Part shown: positions 10,301-18,084 of the stretch, piece after piece
How the letters are laid out: each line of letters opens with the position of its first letter
Position numbering within the stretch: position 1 is the first letter of the stretch
NCBI GenBank assembly: GCA_016721425.1
Contig: JADKID010000045.1
Location: forward strand, 1 to 64,000
Reading direction: 5' to 3'
DNA from: Bryobacterales bacterium
GTDB taxonomy: Bacteria > Acidobacteriota > Terriglobia > Bryobacterales > Bryobacteraceae
DNA: 64,000 nucleotides
The notes under the pieces: model-generated
Seen by the model: only the letters and a program-made list of their open reading frames with translations
What the model was told of the DNA's origin: nothing
Database searches by the model: none
Position numbers and translations under genes: made by a program

Positions 10301-10905
10301 ACGCGTTCGCGCAGATCCATCGCAGTACCGGCAATGATGCGCCCGGCTTCCGTGCGGTACGCCTGGATGGACAGCGGATCCGCACTCAACTGCCAGACGC
10401 ACAGGCCGCTGCAATCGTACGACTCGCTCGCCAGCGCGGCGCCGTGAATGTCCGGATGGTCCTTGAGAATCTCGTCGATGTACCAGCCATTGCCGGCCCA
10501 GCCCAGCGTGTAGTCGCTGAGGCTGGCGGCCATGCCCCGCTGCTTTGCCTCCTGGAGGAACCAGCCGAAGAGATCCCACCAGTTGCTGGAAAACAGCGGC
10601 GGCTGGGAGGGGTAGGTCAGTCCGTAAGTGCGGCCGCCCTTGTCGCTGTGGGCGTAGTTCACCTGGAGCGCGGAGACGCCCTTGCCCTGGAGTTGGTCCA
10701 ATTGCCAGGTGAGCCGCTCCTTCGTCAGCGGGTCCCCCAGCCACCAGTAAAACGCCACTTCGCCATAGCCCGGCGGCGGCGTACGGAAGCCCGGCAAGGC
10801 ATCGAGCGAGGGAGCGCGACTGGGGTAACCGACGCCATCGGCGCCGAACAGGCAGGCAGTGGCCAGGGCCAAGGGAATGAGCGCGAGTCTCTGACAGGGC
10901 ATCAC
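7336..10905 (-). CDS. Large exported glycoside hydrolase, GH106-like (alpha-L-rhamnosidase family)
   Basis: 1189 residues with a signal peptide (LALIPLALATACLFGADG). The long N-terminal part carries features of the GH106-like glycosyl hydrolase family: FYWWLGDPLTKERLTWQL, GKGVSALQVNYAH, a domain with FFFSDELSFG, and GCDHGGRGRDVTEFGDY. The C-terminal part has jelly-roll galactose-binding-like modules, ending VEVLVYSALSNHYQTIPTRY, typical of large rhamnosidase-like enzymes of Acidobacteria, Bacteroidetes and Planctomycetes. Probable role: release of alpha-L-rhamnose from pectin or other rhamnosylated polymers. Substrate specificity cannot be read from sequence. It lies 26 bases after the P450 gene on the same strand, so co-transcription is possible. 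The ribosome site is weak. Confidence 0.75.
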   Translation of the reverse strand: MMPCQRLALIPLALATACLFGADGVGYPSRAPSLDALPGFRTPPPGYGEVAFYWWLGDPLTKERLTWQLDQLQGKGVSALQVNYAHSDKGGRTYGLTYPSQPPLFSSNWWDLFGWFLQEAKQRGMAASLSDYTLGWAGNGWYIDEILKDHPDIHGAALASESYDCSGLCVWQLSADPLSIQAYRTEAGRIIAGTAMDLRERVQGRALRWTAPAGTWRIVSVSVKDAPVSLDPMHPLSGSQMIEKFFQRFEDRNRGQSGSGLNFFFSDELSFGVRGWLWNSAFAGEFTRRKGYDVRPELASLFAETGPRAAKVRMDYSDVMVSLEEENYFRPLYEWHQKRGMLYGCDHGGRGRDVTEFGDYFRTQRWMNGPGNDQPGLASDVIKNKVASSITHLYERQRTWLEGYYGSGWGTTSAQIVDATWRNYAQGQNLLTLHGLYYSTHGGWWEWAPPCNHFHMPYWNHMGDFLHAVERMSYLLSQGVHRADVAILYPVAAMEAGMSGKASVDAAFALGRDLYGRAIDFDYMDFESLARAKVEDRKLKVAGEEYRVLVLPAMRAVRHSTLEKAVEFHRAGGTVIVLGAAPEATERVGADDPQVAALVRELAGTAAADNVAAVARMDNAMQRDVQCKTSTQPSVLHRKIGTRDVYMVYGAAKDSECTFRSDGSVELWDPWTGKTSPLPATQVAPGSLTIRMPLENTEAQLIVFSPGAPRPGGGAAAPPAVVSLAGDWEFELKPTLDNRFGDYRLPAAPGFIGAEARRFRYSEQAAAASDPRLDDSAWPQTTYSYGPHLWKLGPLPNGVDTTELERRLAALNAVDPAVPVEFAGKQYRWTPYEFSMRWGVENDPGHQGYHGLKAEMPEEFIALGRLQLKATTSVYTEEEGGSRYYLWTVAMAPRAMQARILAGGMRPDAVWVNHAAVPAGGSAVAVAKGANPLLLRYDKPGRGNFFLEDPATPAGWKQTYPLSSVWYNRPGLLAFDTRPNVARPAGWYRTTAPPGMRSLTMIVRGKPAVWIDGRPVQLGPARPRGDGSFEFRVPAGKTSPAPVKVAIRVEQERGVYGGAAFPEPVAFDCAPGLLAAGDWSRIDGLSSYSGGAWYRKTVEIAADQAGGETVLDLGMAVASAEVLVNGQSAGTRLAPPYRYDISKLVKTGQNRVEVLVYSALSNHYQTIPTRYRSPSPSGLMGPVRLLIRP

Positions 10906-10931
10906 TTGGATAATACTTCAACGTTGACTGG

Positions 10932-12248
10932 CTATGAGCGGCGGGCGAGCGTGGCCCGGAGGCCGTCCTTCGGTCGAAGGGTGATGAGGGGTAGCGGGAC
11001 GGGGCAGTGGGACGGCTCCACCTGGAAGCGCCAGTGGCGGGCGAGCGTCGCGAGAACGAGTACACCCTCCAGCCAGGCGAAGCGTTCGCCAATGCACACC
11101 CGTGGGCCGCCGCCGAAGGGGAAGTAGGCAAAGCGATGGCGGGCCTCGCGCGCGGCGGGACGGAATCGTTCGGGGTCGAACTTCTCCGGCTCGGGCCAGA
11201 GGGCCGCGATGCGGTGGGTCACGTACGGGCTGGCGAGGAAGATGGTGTCCACGGAAAACTGCCGGCCGCGCACCGTGTGCGGCTGGATGGCGCGGCGGCC
11301 GATGGCCCAGGCGGGTGGGTAGAGGCGCATGGATTCGGCCAGGACCATCTCGGTGTAGGGCAGGCGCGGGCAATCGTCGAAGGTGGGGCGGCGGCCGGCG
11401 AGGACTTCGTCGAGCTCGACGTGGAGCCGCGCCTCCACTTCGGGGTGCTGCGAGAGCAGATACCAGGTCCAGGTGAGGGCGGTGGCTGTGGTTTCGTGGC
11501 CGGCGAGGAAGAGCGTGAGGGCCTCGTCGCGGACCTCGGTATCGGTCATGGGCTGCCCGTCTTCGTCACGGGCAGCAAGCAGCATGGCGAGGAGATCGCC
11601 GGGATCGTGGCCGGACTGGCGCCGGCGGGCGATGATGCCGTAAACGATGTCGTCGAGCTGGCGGCGCGCGCGGCGGAAGCGGCGGGCGACGGGGAGCAGG
11701 GGCAGGCGCACGACGTACTCGCTCATTGGGAGCATGAGGAGATCGAACATCTCGAGGATCTCGGTGAGGGCGGCGCCGACGGTGGCGGCTGTGTCGTCCA
11801 CCTGGGCGCTGAAGAGGGTATCGGCGACGATGCCGAGCGTGAGCCTCATCATCTCCTCGTTGAGCTGGAGCGCCTGGCCCGGCTGCCAATGGGCCGCGGC
11901 GCGCTCCGACTGCTCCACCATCGCATTGGCATAGCCGGGCAGGCGCTCGCGGTAGAAGGCTGGCTGCACGAGCTTGCGCTGGCGGGTATGGCGGGGCTCC
12001 TCGCTGGTGAGCAGGCCCTCGCCGAGCAGGATACGGGCGCGATGGAGCATGCGGTTCTTGACGAAGCGCGTGTTGTGGGTGACCAGCAGATCGCGGATGT
12101 CGTCGGGGTGGCTGAGCAGGACGATGTTCTGCGCGCCCAGGCGGAAGCGGGCCACGTCGCCGTCCGCAGCGGCGGCGGCTTGCAGGAATCCAAGGGGGTC
12201 GCGGCGGAACTCGAGGAGGCGTCCGAGGACGGGCAGGCCGCGCTTCAC
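10932..12248 (-). CDS. Cytochrome P450
   Basis: 438 residues from a GTG at 12248 that overlaps the TGA of the upstream gene (GTGA). Longer in-frame readings up to 12329 exist but would lie inside that gene and encode only a proline-rich tail, so the coupled GTG is chosen. P450 hallmarks: I-helix AGHETTATALT near residue 249, ExxR as ESMR near 305, and heme loop FGGGPRVCIGERFA with the thiolate Cys near 385. There is no membrane anchor, so it is a soluble monooxygenase needing external ferredoxin/reductase, none of which is encoded beside it. Overall it resembles bacterial class I P450s of the CYP102/CYP110-like branch (EPRHTRQRKLVQPAF, YPPAWAIGRR). The substrate is unknown. Confidence 0.93.
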   Translation of the reverse strand: MKRGLPVLGRLLEFRRDPLGFLQAAAAADGDVARFRLGAQNIVLLSHPDDIRDLLVTHNTRFVKNRMLHRARILLGEGLLTSEEPRHTRQRKLVQPAFYRERLPGYANAMVEQSERAAAHWQPGQALQLNEEMMRLTLGIVADTLFSAQVDDTAATVGAALTEILEMFDLLMLPMSEYVVRLPLLPVARRFRRARRQLDDIVYGIIARRRQSGHDPGDLLAMLLAARDEDGQPMTDTEVRDEALTLFLAGHETTATALTWTWYLLSQHPEVEARLHVELDEVLAGRRPTFDDCPRLPYTEMVLAESMRLYPPAWAIGRRAIQPHTVRGRQFSVDTIFLASPYVTHRIAALWPEPEKFDPERFRPAAREARHRFAYFPFGGGPRVCIGERFAWLEGVLVLATLARHWRFQVEPSHCPVPLPLITLRPKDGLRATLARRS

Positions 12249-13594
12249 TTCTTGAGGCGGCCCGCGCTGAGTTGATTGAGGGGGAGGAGGTTCTCCCGAT
12301 CGAAGGTGATGCCGACCAGGGCGAGGCACATCTCGTCCTCGGTGCCCTCGCCCCAGGTGATGTCGCGGGGAGAGACGGCCGGATTGCGGGGGTTATCCAC
12401 GGAGTTGTCGTAGGTGCAGGTGAGGCGCACCTTGGAGCCGGCAGGCACCTTGACGGGCTCATTGTACTGATAGGGCCCCTGCCAGTTGAAGTCCCAGTTG
12501 TCGATGGCGATCATCTGCTCCGGGCTCTCGCGCGGGCGCTCCACTTCGAGCTTGATGGCGGTGCCGAGCAGGTGCATATGGGGATAGACGGCGACGGCGG
12601 TGAGGTCAAAGAGCGAGATGGGGGGAATGGAGAACTCAGCCTTGACGTCGAAGCCTTTGGCGCCGGCGGGGATTTGCATGGAGAGGCGGCCGCGGCGATC
12701 CAGCGGGACGACGGGCATCCAGATGAGGCGGCGCTCGACTGGCGCCTGCGAGAAGTAGAGGCCGACTTTCGTCTGGTCGTCGCCGCTCTGGCGGGTGGAG
12801 TAGTAGTGGACCTGCATGACGATGCGGGCCTTCTGATCGAGGTACATCGCGGTGCCGTCGGGCAGCTTTTCGGGGCGCTGGCCGGGGGCCCAGCCGCCGA
12901 GGTTGGCGCCGATTTCGAGAAGGGACGAGAGGTTTAGGCTGGAGAGATTGCCGTTGCCGGCGGAGAGTCCGGTGCCGGGGCCGCCGAAGCAGGTATAGCC
13001 GGGGCCATCGTCGGCGGCATCGAGCTTCTCGGCGTCGCCGGTGGAATCGAGGTACAGGATGACGTGGTGGACGACGCTGCGGCGGCCGGGCTGGACATCG
13101 ATGGCGCTGATGAACTGGTTCTGCGTGAGACCCGTGGGCAGGACAAAGCAGCGGTACATATCCTTGCCACGGGGCGGGGTGTAGGACTCGGCCATTTGGA
13201 GCTCGACGTCGGGCTGACCCAGAGCCCATTGACTGGTGAGATCGAGGGGCTCCGGCAGATCCGCGGGGTCGCCTTCCGGGGCGCCGGCTTGCACCCAATC
13301 GATGAGGGTCTGGCGCTGTTCATCGCTGAGCCCGCGGTAGCCCTTGAACTTGCCATGATCGTCGGCGGGCTTCCAGGGCGGCATGAGGCGGGAGGTGACG
13401 ACGCGCTCGATATCGGGCGCCCAGTTGGCGGCATCGTCATAGGTAAGGAGGGCGAAGGGGGCGACGTCGTTGGGGCGGTGGCAGGTCTGGCACTTCTCCT
13501 GGATGATGCGCGACACTTCCTTGGAATAGGTGGGCTGGCCGAAGACGGCAGGCGCGAGGAGGAGGCAGAGTATCAGCGACGGTCCCAGGTTCAT
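12245..13594 (-). CDS. Exported cytochrome c / copper type II monooxygenase-like fusion protein
   Basis: 449 residues with a signal peptide (LILCLLLAPAVFG). A cytochrome c domain binds one heme at CQTCH (residues 35-39), with a likely Met ligand in RLMPPW near 71. The rest is the two-domain fold of ascorbate-dependent type II copper monooxygenases: a His pair in SVVHHVILYLD (176-177), QVHYY (263) and YPHMHLLG (339-341), which match copper ligands of both copper sites. The enzyme would act in the periplasm, the heme perhaps replacing ascorbate as electron donor. Such fusions recur in Acidobacteria and Planctomycetes without a known substrate. Its last codons overlap the P450 start, so the two oxygenases are translated together. 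Confidence 0.8.
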   Translation of the reverse strand: MNLGPSLILCLLLAPAVFGQPTYSKEVSRIIQEKCQTCHRPNDVAPFALLTYDDAANWAPDIERVVTSRLMPPWKPADDHGKFKGYRGLSDEQRQTLIDWVQAGAPEGDPADLPEPLDLTSQWALGQPDVELQMAESYTPPRGKDMYRCFVLPTGLTQNQFISAIDVQPGRRSVVHHVILYLDSTGDAEKLDAADDGPGYTCFGGPGTGLSAGNGNLSSLNLSSLLEIGANLGGWAPGQRPEKLPDGTAMYLDQKARIVMQVHYYSTRQSGDDQTKVGLYFSQAPVERRLIWMPVVPLDRRGRLSMQIPAGAKGFDVKAEFSIPPISLFDLTAVAVYPHMHLLGTAIKLEVERPRESPEQMIAIDNWDFNWQGPYQYNEPVKVPAGSKVRLTCTYDNSVDNPRNPAVSPRDITWGEGTEDEMCLALVGITFDRENLLPLNQLSAGRLKK

Positions 13595-13658
13595 GAACGG
13601 CCCTCTTTGAGATCCATGATAGCTGGATGCGAGCCTGGGACGTGGGGGGGCATAGAAG

Positions 13659-13718
13659 ACGGGCTCCGGTTACCCGGAGGCACCAATAGGAAACGGGCTC
13701 CGGTTACCCGGAGCCCGT
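13659..13718. terminator. Duplicated GC-rich hairpin, probable terminator after the RRM gene
   Basis: A perfect 11-bp hairpin (acgggctccgg, loop ttac, ccggagcccgt) occupies 13693-13718. The first 20 bases recur as a direct copy at 13659-13678, which forms only a shorter stem. Both lie downstream of the RRM stop (minus strand) and before the next gene start, so they probably end that transcript. The T run is short. Confidence 0.6.
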
Positions 13719-13748
13719 GCCCACCAAAGCGAACGGAGGAGAGGAAAG

Positions 13749-14201
13749 TTAGAGAGCCTTGGCCAGTTCTTCCGCGAAGGCGCTTTGCGGACCATTGGAG
13801 GCTTTGCGGTGCTTCTTGCCACCGCGACGATTGCGATCGGCCAGGACGGGCGCGCCAGTGGACGGGCCGGCGCCGGCGGGGGGAGCACCGATACCAGCGC
13901 TGGTGGGCGAGGCGCCCATCGGACGGGTAGCAGCGACAGCACCTTTGGGGCGGGGCGGCTGGGCAGGATTTGCGCGGAGGAGGCGCTCTTCCAGAGGGGC
14001 ACGATCGAAGCGCCTGATGATCAGGTTCATTTCTTCGTCGTTGGGTGCTTCGATGAAAGCGAAGCCTTTGGATTCCTGGGTCTCCGGATTGCGGATGACC
14101 TTCACGGAATCGGCCACCAGGTTGTCCGAAACGAGCCATTGCTTGACATCGTCAGCAGTGACCCACGTCGGAAGGTTACCGAGAAAAACGGTCGAACTCA
14201 T
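13749..14201 (-). CDS. RNA-binding protein with one RRM domain
   Basis: 150 residues. Residues 3-80 form an RRM: RNP2 VFLGNLP at the start, RNP1 as SKGFAFIEA near residue 45, and IIRRFDRAPLEERLLRANPA closing the fold. A flexible tail rich in Ala, Gly and Pro follows and ends in a basic patch (RNRRGGKKHRK). Small RRM proteins of this type are cytoplasmic, bind single-stranded RNA and are often cold- or stress-induced; the specific RNA is unknown. The gene sits between two hairpins (13659-13718 and 14290-14320), suggesting a single-gene transcript. Confidence 0.9.
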   Translation of the reverse strand: MSSTVFLGNLPTWVTADDVKQWLVSDNLVADSVKVIRNPETQESKGFAFIEAPNDEEMNLIIRRFDRAPLEERLLRANPAQPPRPKGAVAATRPMGASPTSAGIGAPPAGAGPSTGAPVLADRNRRGGKKHRKASNGPQSAFAEELAKAL

Positions 14202-14289
14202 TGAGTTGGGAAGTTAGCTCCGTCGGGGTATTGGGACTGATTCTGAGAGGAAGCGCAGTCCATGAGGCACTTACATAGTATCACGGGTG

Positions 14290-14320
14290 AAAAGGAGCGG
14301 CAACGGGAACCGCTCCTTTT
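14290..14320. terminator. Bidirectional rho-independent terminator after serA
   Basis: A perfect 11-bp stem (aaaaggagcgg / ccgctcctttt) with a nine-base loop is flanked by A and T runs, so it works in both directions. It lies 30 bases beyond the serA stop on the minus strand and separates serA from the RRM gene. Confidence 0.85.
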
Positions 14321-14349
14321 TCGTCTACTTTTTGAATGGAGGCCCGATT

Positions 14350-15939
14350 CTAGGCTCCGGGCTCGACGGTTACGGCCAGTTTGACGGCGTCGTGGCTGAG
14401 AAGTTCAGCCAGGACGGCGTCGGGAACGGGGGAATCGACCTCAACGAGAGCGACGGCGCCGAGGGGTTCACCGGGGGAGGCGACGTCCTGGCGGCCGAGG
14501 GAGAAGTTGGCGATATTGACCTGGTTGCGGCCGAGGACGGTGCCGACGTGGCCGATGACGCCGGGCACGTCGATGTTGCGCATATAGATCAGGCAACCGG
14601 CGAGCGGGATCTCGACGGGGATGCCATCCACGGAGAGCAGGCGGGGCTTATCCATGACGACGCCGCCGGAGACGGAGGTGAGGCCCTGGTCTGTCTCGAT
14701 CTCGACGAGGATGGAATCGGTGGTGCCGCCGCGGGTCTGGTGGGATTCGGCGACGGTGAGGTTGCGCTGGGTGGCCAACTGCATGGCGTTGACGAAGTTC
14801 ACGCGGGAGGAGAGGCCACGGCTGAGCACACCGGCGAGGGCAGAGTTGCGCAGCAGGTTGGTATTCATCTCGGCGATGCGGCCGCGGTAGGTGACCTTGA
14901 CGGCCTTGGGGTGGCCGGTGGCGACGTAGGCGGCGAACTTGCCGAGGCGCTCGGCCAGGGTGATGAAGGGGCCGACAGCCTTGTACTGAGCGGGGGTCAT
15001 GGCCGGCATATTGACGGCGTTGATGGCGACCCCGTTATTGAGGTACTCCACCAACTGCTCGATGATGCGGATGCCGACGATCTCCTGGGCCTCTTCGGTG
15101 GAGCCGGCGATGTGCGGCGTGGCGATGAGGTTGGGAGCGGAGAGGAGGGGGTGGCCCTCGGGGAGGGGTTCGGGGGTGAAGACGTCGAGACCGGCGCCGG
15201 CGACCTTGCCGGAGGTGAGCGCGGCGGCGATGGCATCCTGATCGATCAACTCGCCGCGGGCGCAGTTGATGATACGCACGCCGTCCTTCATCTTGGCGAT
15301 GGATTCGGCGTTGATGATGCCGCGGGTTTCGGGAGTGAGCGCCATGTGGAGGCTGATGTAATCAGCGCCGGCGAGGAGGTCCTCGACGGAGACGAGCTCG
15401 ACTCCGAGGTCCGCCGCGGTTTCGGGGTTGACGTAGGGATCGGAGGCGATGATGCGCATTTCGAAGCCGCGCGCGCGGCGGACGACTTCCTGGCCGATGT
15501 TGCCGAGGCCGAGGACGCCGAGGGTTTTGCCGCGCAGTTCGTTGCCGAGAAACTTCTTTTTCTCCCACTTGCCGGCGCAGGTGGAGGCGCTGGCCTCGGG
15601 GATCATGCGGGCGAGGGCGAGCATGAGGGCGAGAGTGTGCTCGGCGACGGAGATCGCGTTGCCGCCGGGGGTGTTCATGACGAGCACGCCGGCAGCGGTG
15701 GCAGCGGGCAGATCGACGTTATCGACGCCGACGCCGGCGCGGCCGATGAGGCGGAGCTTGGGGGCCTTGGCGAGGGTATCGGCCTTGACCTTGACGGCGG
15801 AGCGGACGAGCAGGGCGTCGCAATCGGCGAGGTGGGGCTCATACTCCTTGGGGTTGGAGATGACGATGTCCCAGGTGGTTTGTTTCTGGAGCAGCTCGAT
15901 GGCCGCGGGGCTCATGGGTTCGGCGACGAGGACCTTCAT
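14350..15939 (-). CDS. serA: D-3-phosphoglycerate dehydrogenase
   Basis: 529 residues, the long form of SerA, which oxidises 3-phosphoglycerate with NAD+ in the first step of serine synthesis. The substrate/nucleotide-binding domains span about 1-310 (IGRAGVGVDNVDL, Rossmann motif LGVLGLGNIGQEVV, active-site INCARGELID and ATPHIAGSTEEA). An intervening domain follows at about 320-450, then a C-terminal ACT domain (MRNIDVPGVIGHVGTVLGRNQVNIANFSLGR) for serine feedback. It starts two bases after the stop of the class V aminotransferase, so the two steps of the serine pathway are co-translated. A terminator follows at 14290. Confidence 0.96.
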   Translation of the reverse strand: MKVLVAEPMSPAAIELLQKQTTWDIVISNPKEYEPHLADCDALLVRSAVKVKADTLAKAPKLRLIGRAGVGVDNVDLPAATAAGVLVMNTPGGNAISVAEHTLALMLALARMIPEASASTCAGKWEKKKFLGNELRGKTLGVLGLGNIGQEVVRRARGFEMRIIASDPYVNPETAADLGVELVSVEDLLAGADYISLHMALTPETRGIINAESIAKMKDGVRIINCARGELIDQDAIAAALTSGKVAGAGLDVFTPEPLPEGHPLLSAPNLIATPHIAGSTEEAQEIVGIRIIEQLVEYLNNGVAINAVNMPAMTPAQYKAVGPFITLAERLGKFAAYVATGHPKAVKVTYRGRIAEMNTNLLRNSALAGVLSRGLSSRVNFVNAMQLATQRNLTVAESHQTRGGTTDSILVEIETDQGLTSVSGGVVMDKPRLLSVDGIPVEIPLAGCLIYMRNIDVPGVIGHVGTVLGRNQVNIANFSLGRQDVASPGEPLGAVALVEVDSPVPDAVLAELLSHDAVKLAVTVEPGA

Positions 15940-15941
15940 GA

Positions 15942-17105
15942 CTACTTCTTCCCCGCGACGGCGTCGGCGTAGATTCTCTGCACGGCGGCGACACCCTTGC
16001 CGAACTCGACGGGGATGCCCTTGGAGTGGAGGATGATTTCGAGCTCGGCGACCATGGCGAAGAGGTCGGGGAAATCGAAGTAGCCGAGGTGGGCGATGCG
16101 GAAGATCTGGCCCTTCATGGTGCCCTGGCCGTTGGCGATGATGGAGCCGAACTGGTTGCGGAAGCCCTTGACGATCTCGCCGGAATCCATGCCGGCGGGC
16201 GCCTTGATGGCGGTGACGGAGGAGGAGGGCGAGCCGGGGGCGAAGAGCTCGAGGCCGAGCTCGACAGCGGCGGCGCGTGTGGCGCGGGCGAGGAGCTGGG
16301 CGTTGGAGACGAGGTTATCCATGCCGAGTTCCTTGATGTATTTCAGGGATTCGGCGAGAGCGAGGATGAGGGAGACGTTGGGGGTCCAGGCGCTTTCGCC
16401 CTTGACCGCCATCTTGTTCTCCTTCTTGAGATCGAAGTAGAGGCGGGGGAGCTTGGCGGAGGCGTTGGCTTCCCATGCCTTGGGGCTGACGCTGATGAAG
16501 GCGAGGCCGGGGGGAATCATGAACGCCTTCTGGGAGCCGCCGACGACGATATCGAGGCCCCAGCCATCGATATCGAGGGGCATGGTGCCGAGGCCGGTGA
16601 TGGCATCGACGATGCAGAGCGCGCCGGTGGGCTTGGTGAGAGCGGCGATGGCCTCGACGTTGTGGGCGGCGCCGGTGGAGGTTTCGGAGGCCTGGAAGAG
16701 GACGCCCTTGGCATCGGGGTTTTCGGTGAGGGCCTGGGCGACGCGCTCGGGCGAAACGGTGTCGCCATATTCGGCGGTGAGCACGACGGCGGTGAGGCGG
16801 AAGGCCTTGGCGAGCTCGACCCAACGTTCGCCGAATTTACCGGCGGAGAGGACGATGACCTTGTCGCCTTCGCTAAAGAAGTTCGAGATGGAGGCTTCCA
16901 GGGCGCCGGTGCCGGAGGAGACGGTGATCAACACATCGCTGTTCTGAGTGCCGTAAACGTCCTTCAAATCACGCAGCACCGTGGGGTACAGCTTGATGAA
17001 GTCCTGGGTGCGGTGATGGATATCGGACGCCATCATGGCGTGCAGGGCACGGGGCAGGAGGGGCGTCGGGCCTGGTGTCAGGAGTCGCTGCTTTTTGATA
17101 AACAT
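15942..17105 (-). CDS. Class V aminotransferase, probable phosphoserine (or serine-glyoxylate) transaminase
   Basis: 387 residues, PLP-dependent fold type I. MFIKKQRLLTPGPTPLLP is the usual N-terminus of the serine-pyruvate/alanine-glyoxylate aminotransferase group. IVDAITGLGTMPLDIDGW and VVGGSQKAFMIPPG supply the PLP Asp and the Schiff-base Lys (in SQKA). Its position immediately upstream of serA suggests it supplies phosphoserine from 3-phosphohydroxypyruvate in place of a classical SerC; this is inference from context. The reading frame continues upstream to 17864, but that part is antisense to YqeY and OsmC genes, so ATG 17105 is the start. Expression diverges from yqeY across a 45-base gap. 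Confidence 0.9.
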   Translation of the reverse strand: MFIKKQRLLTPGPTPLLPRALHAMMASDIHHRTQDFIKLYPTVLRDLKDVYGTQNSDVLITVSSGTGALEASISNFFSEGDKVIVLSAGKFGERWVELAKAFRLTAVVLTAEYGDTVSPERVAQALTENPDAKGVLFQASETSTGAAHNVEAIAALTKPTGALCIVDAITGLGTMPLDIDGWGLDIVVGGSQKAFMIPPGLAFISVSPKAWEANASAKLPRLYFDLKKENKMAVKGESAWTPNVSLILALAESLKYIKELGMDNLVSNAQLLARATRAAAVELGLELFAPGSPSSSVTAIKAPAGMDSGEIVKGFRNQFGSIIANGQGTMKGQIFRIAHLGYFDFPDLFAMVAELEIILHSKGIPVEFGKGVAAVQRIYADAVAGKK

Positions 17106-17150
17106 GGCTGTGGGAAGATGGAACGGGAAGTAGATCACAGGATAACAAAT

Positions 17151-17597
17151 ATGGCAATCGTCGATCAGATCCAGAAGGACATGCTGGTGGCCATGAAGGC
17201 CAAGGATGAGGCTCGTTTGAGCGCGATCCGGATGGTGAAGGCCGCGCTGATGAAAGAGAAAGTGGACTCGATGAAGGTGCTGGACGAGGCGGCGGAGCTG
17301 CGCGTATTGAGCATCTGTTTGAAGCAGCGGCGCGAGGCGGCGGACATGTACCGCAAGGCCGGGCGTGAGGATCAAGCGGCGAAGGAAGAGGCCGAGGCGG
17401 CGATCATCGCGGAGTACATGCCGGCGCTGGCTTCGGAGGCCGAGTTGGACGAAGCGATAGCGGCGGCGATCGCGGAGACCGGAGCGACGACGGCGAAGCA
17501 GATGGGCGCGGTGATGACGGCGGCCAAGGCGAAGCTGGGCGGCAAGCGGGCCGATGGCAAGGTGCTGAGCGAGAAGGTCAAGGCGAAGCTGGGTTAG
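17151..17597 (+). CDS. YqeY/GatB-like domain protein
   Basis: 148 residues of the YqeY family, which resembles the C-terminal helical tRNA-binding tail domain of GatB. Motifs: IQKDMLVAMKAKDEARLSAI at the start, LKQRREAADMYRKAGREDQA in the middle, AEYMPALASEAEL and MGAVMTAAKAKLGGKADG-type end. Function is unproven; a role in tRNA-dependent amidotransferase processes or tRNA binding is commonly proposed. It is transcribed divergently from the aminotransferase gene and its stop overlaps that of the OsmC gene on the other strand by four bases. Confidence 0.92.
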   Translation: MAIVDQIQKDMLVAMKAKDEARLSAIRMVKAALMKEKVDSMKVLDEAAELRVLSICLKQRREAADMYRKAGREDQAAKEEAEAAIIAEYMPALASEAELDEAIAAAIAETGATTAKQMGAVMTAAKAKLGGKRADGKVLSEKVKAKLG

Positions 17598-18061
17598 GCG
17601 GCCACGCTGGTCCGGGGTTCGAGCCGGACGTCGAAGTTGACGGAGCGCGCGATGAAGCAGAGCTCGTGCGCGCGGTGATGCAGGGCGGGCAGGTCTGGGA
17701 TGCGCGCGGGGTCCGTAATGGCGACGTGCGGGCGCAGGATGACCTGGGTGAACTGGCCGGAGCCATCGGGGTTCATGGCCATGTCGCCGGTGGCTTCGTC
17801 GTGGTAGGCGGTGACGATGATGCCGGCTTCGGCGCAGAGGTGGAGCGCCCAGAGCATGTGGCAAGCGGACAGGGCGCTGATGAGCAGTTCCTCGGGGTTG
17901 TAGCGGGATGGGTCGCCCAAGAATTCCGGAGCGGACGAGCCGTGGATGGTGGAGGCTTTGGCCGGGCCGATGATCTCGTGCTCGCGGCGATAGGCGCGGT
18001 AGGAGGATGTGCCGGCGCCCTGGTTCCCGGTCCAGGTGGTGTGGATGCGGAAGGAGTGCAT
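17594..18061 (-). CDS. OsmC family peroxiredoxin-like protein
   Basis: 155 residues of the OsmC/Ohr fold, which reduces organic hydroperoxides through a reactive cysteine. The expected features are present: NPEELLISALSACHMLWALHLCAEAGI places the first catalytic Cys in SACH, and VILRPHVAI and HHRAHELCFIARSVNFDV place the second in ELCFI. It belongs to the YhfA/OsmC-like subgroup of Acidobacteria and Proteobacteria. A cluster of tandem repeats lies just upstream of its start, so repeat-embedded sequence may form its promoter region. Confidence 0.9.
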   Translation of the reverse strand: MHSFRIHTTWTGNQGAGTSSYRAYRREHEIIGPAKASTIHGSSAPEFLGDPSRYNPEELLISALSACHMLWALHLCAEAGIIVTAYHDEATGDMAMNPDGSGQFTQVILRPHVAITDPARIPDLPALHHRAHELCFIARSVNFDVRLEPRTSVAA

Positions 18062-18084
18062 GGGGGACAGGGTAGCACCGGGGG

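Noticed and set aside
8860..11127. Long plus-strand ORF (about 755 residues) opposite the GH106-like gene
   Set aside because: It is antisense to a clear glycosidase, shows biased codon-shadow composition and no family motif; long antisense ORFs are normal at this GC content.
14287..15972. Plus-strand ORF of about 560 residues opposite serA
   Set aside because: Gly/Asp/Glu-rich shadow of the serA frame with no domain; serA is certain.
16026..17597. Very long plus-strand ORF running into yqeY
   Set aside because: Only the last 148 residues are real protein (YqeY); the rest is antisense to the aminotransferase.
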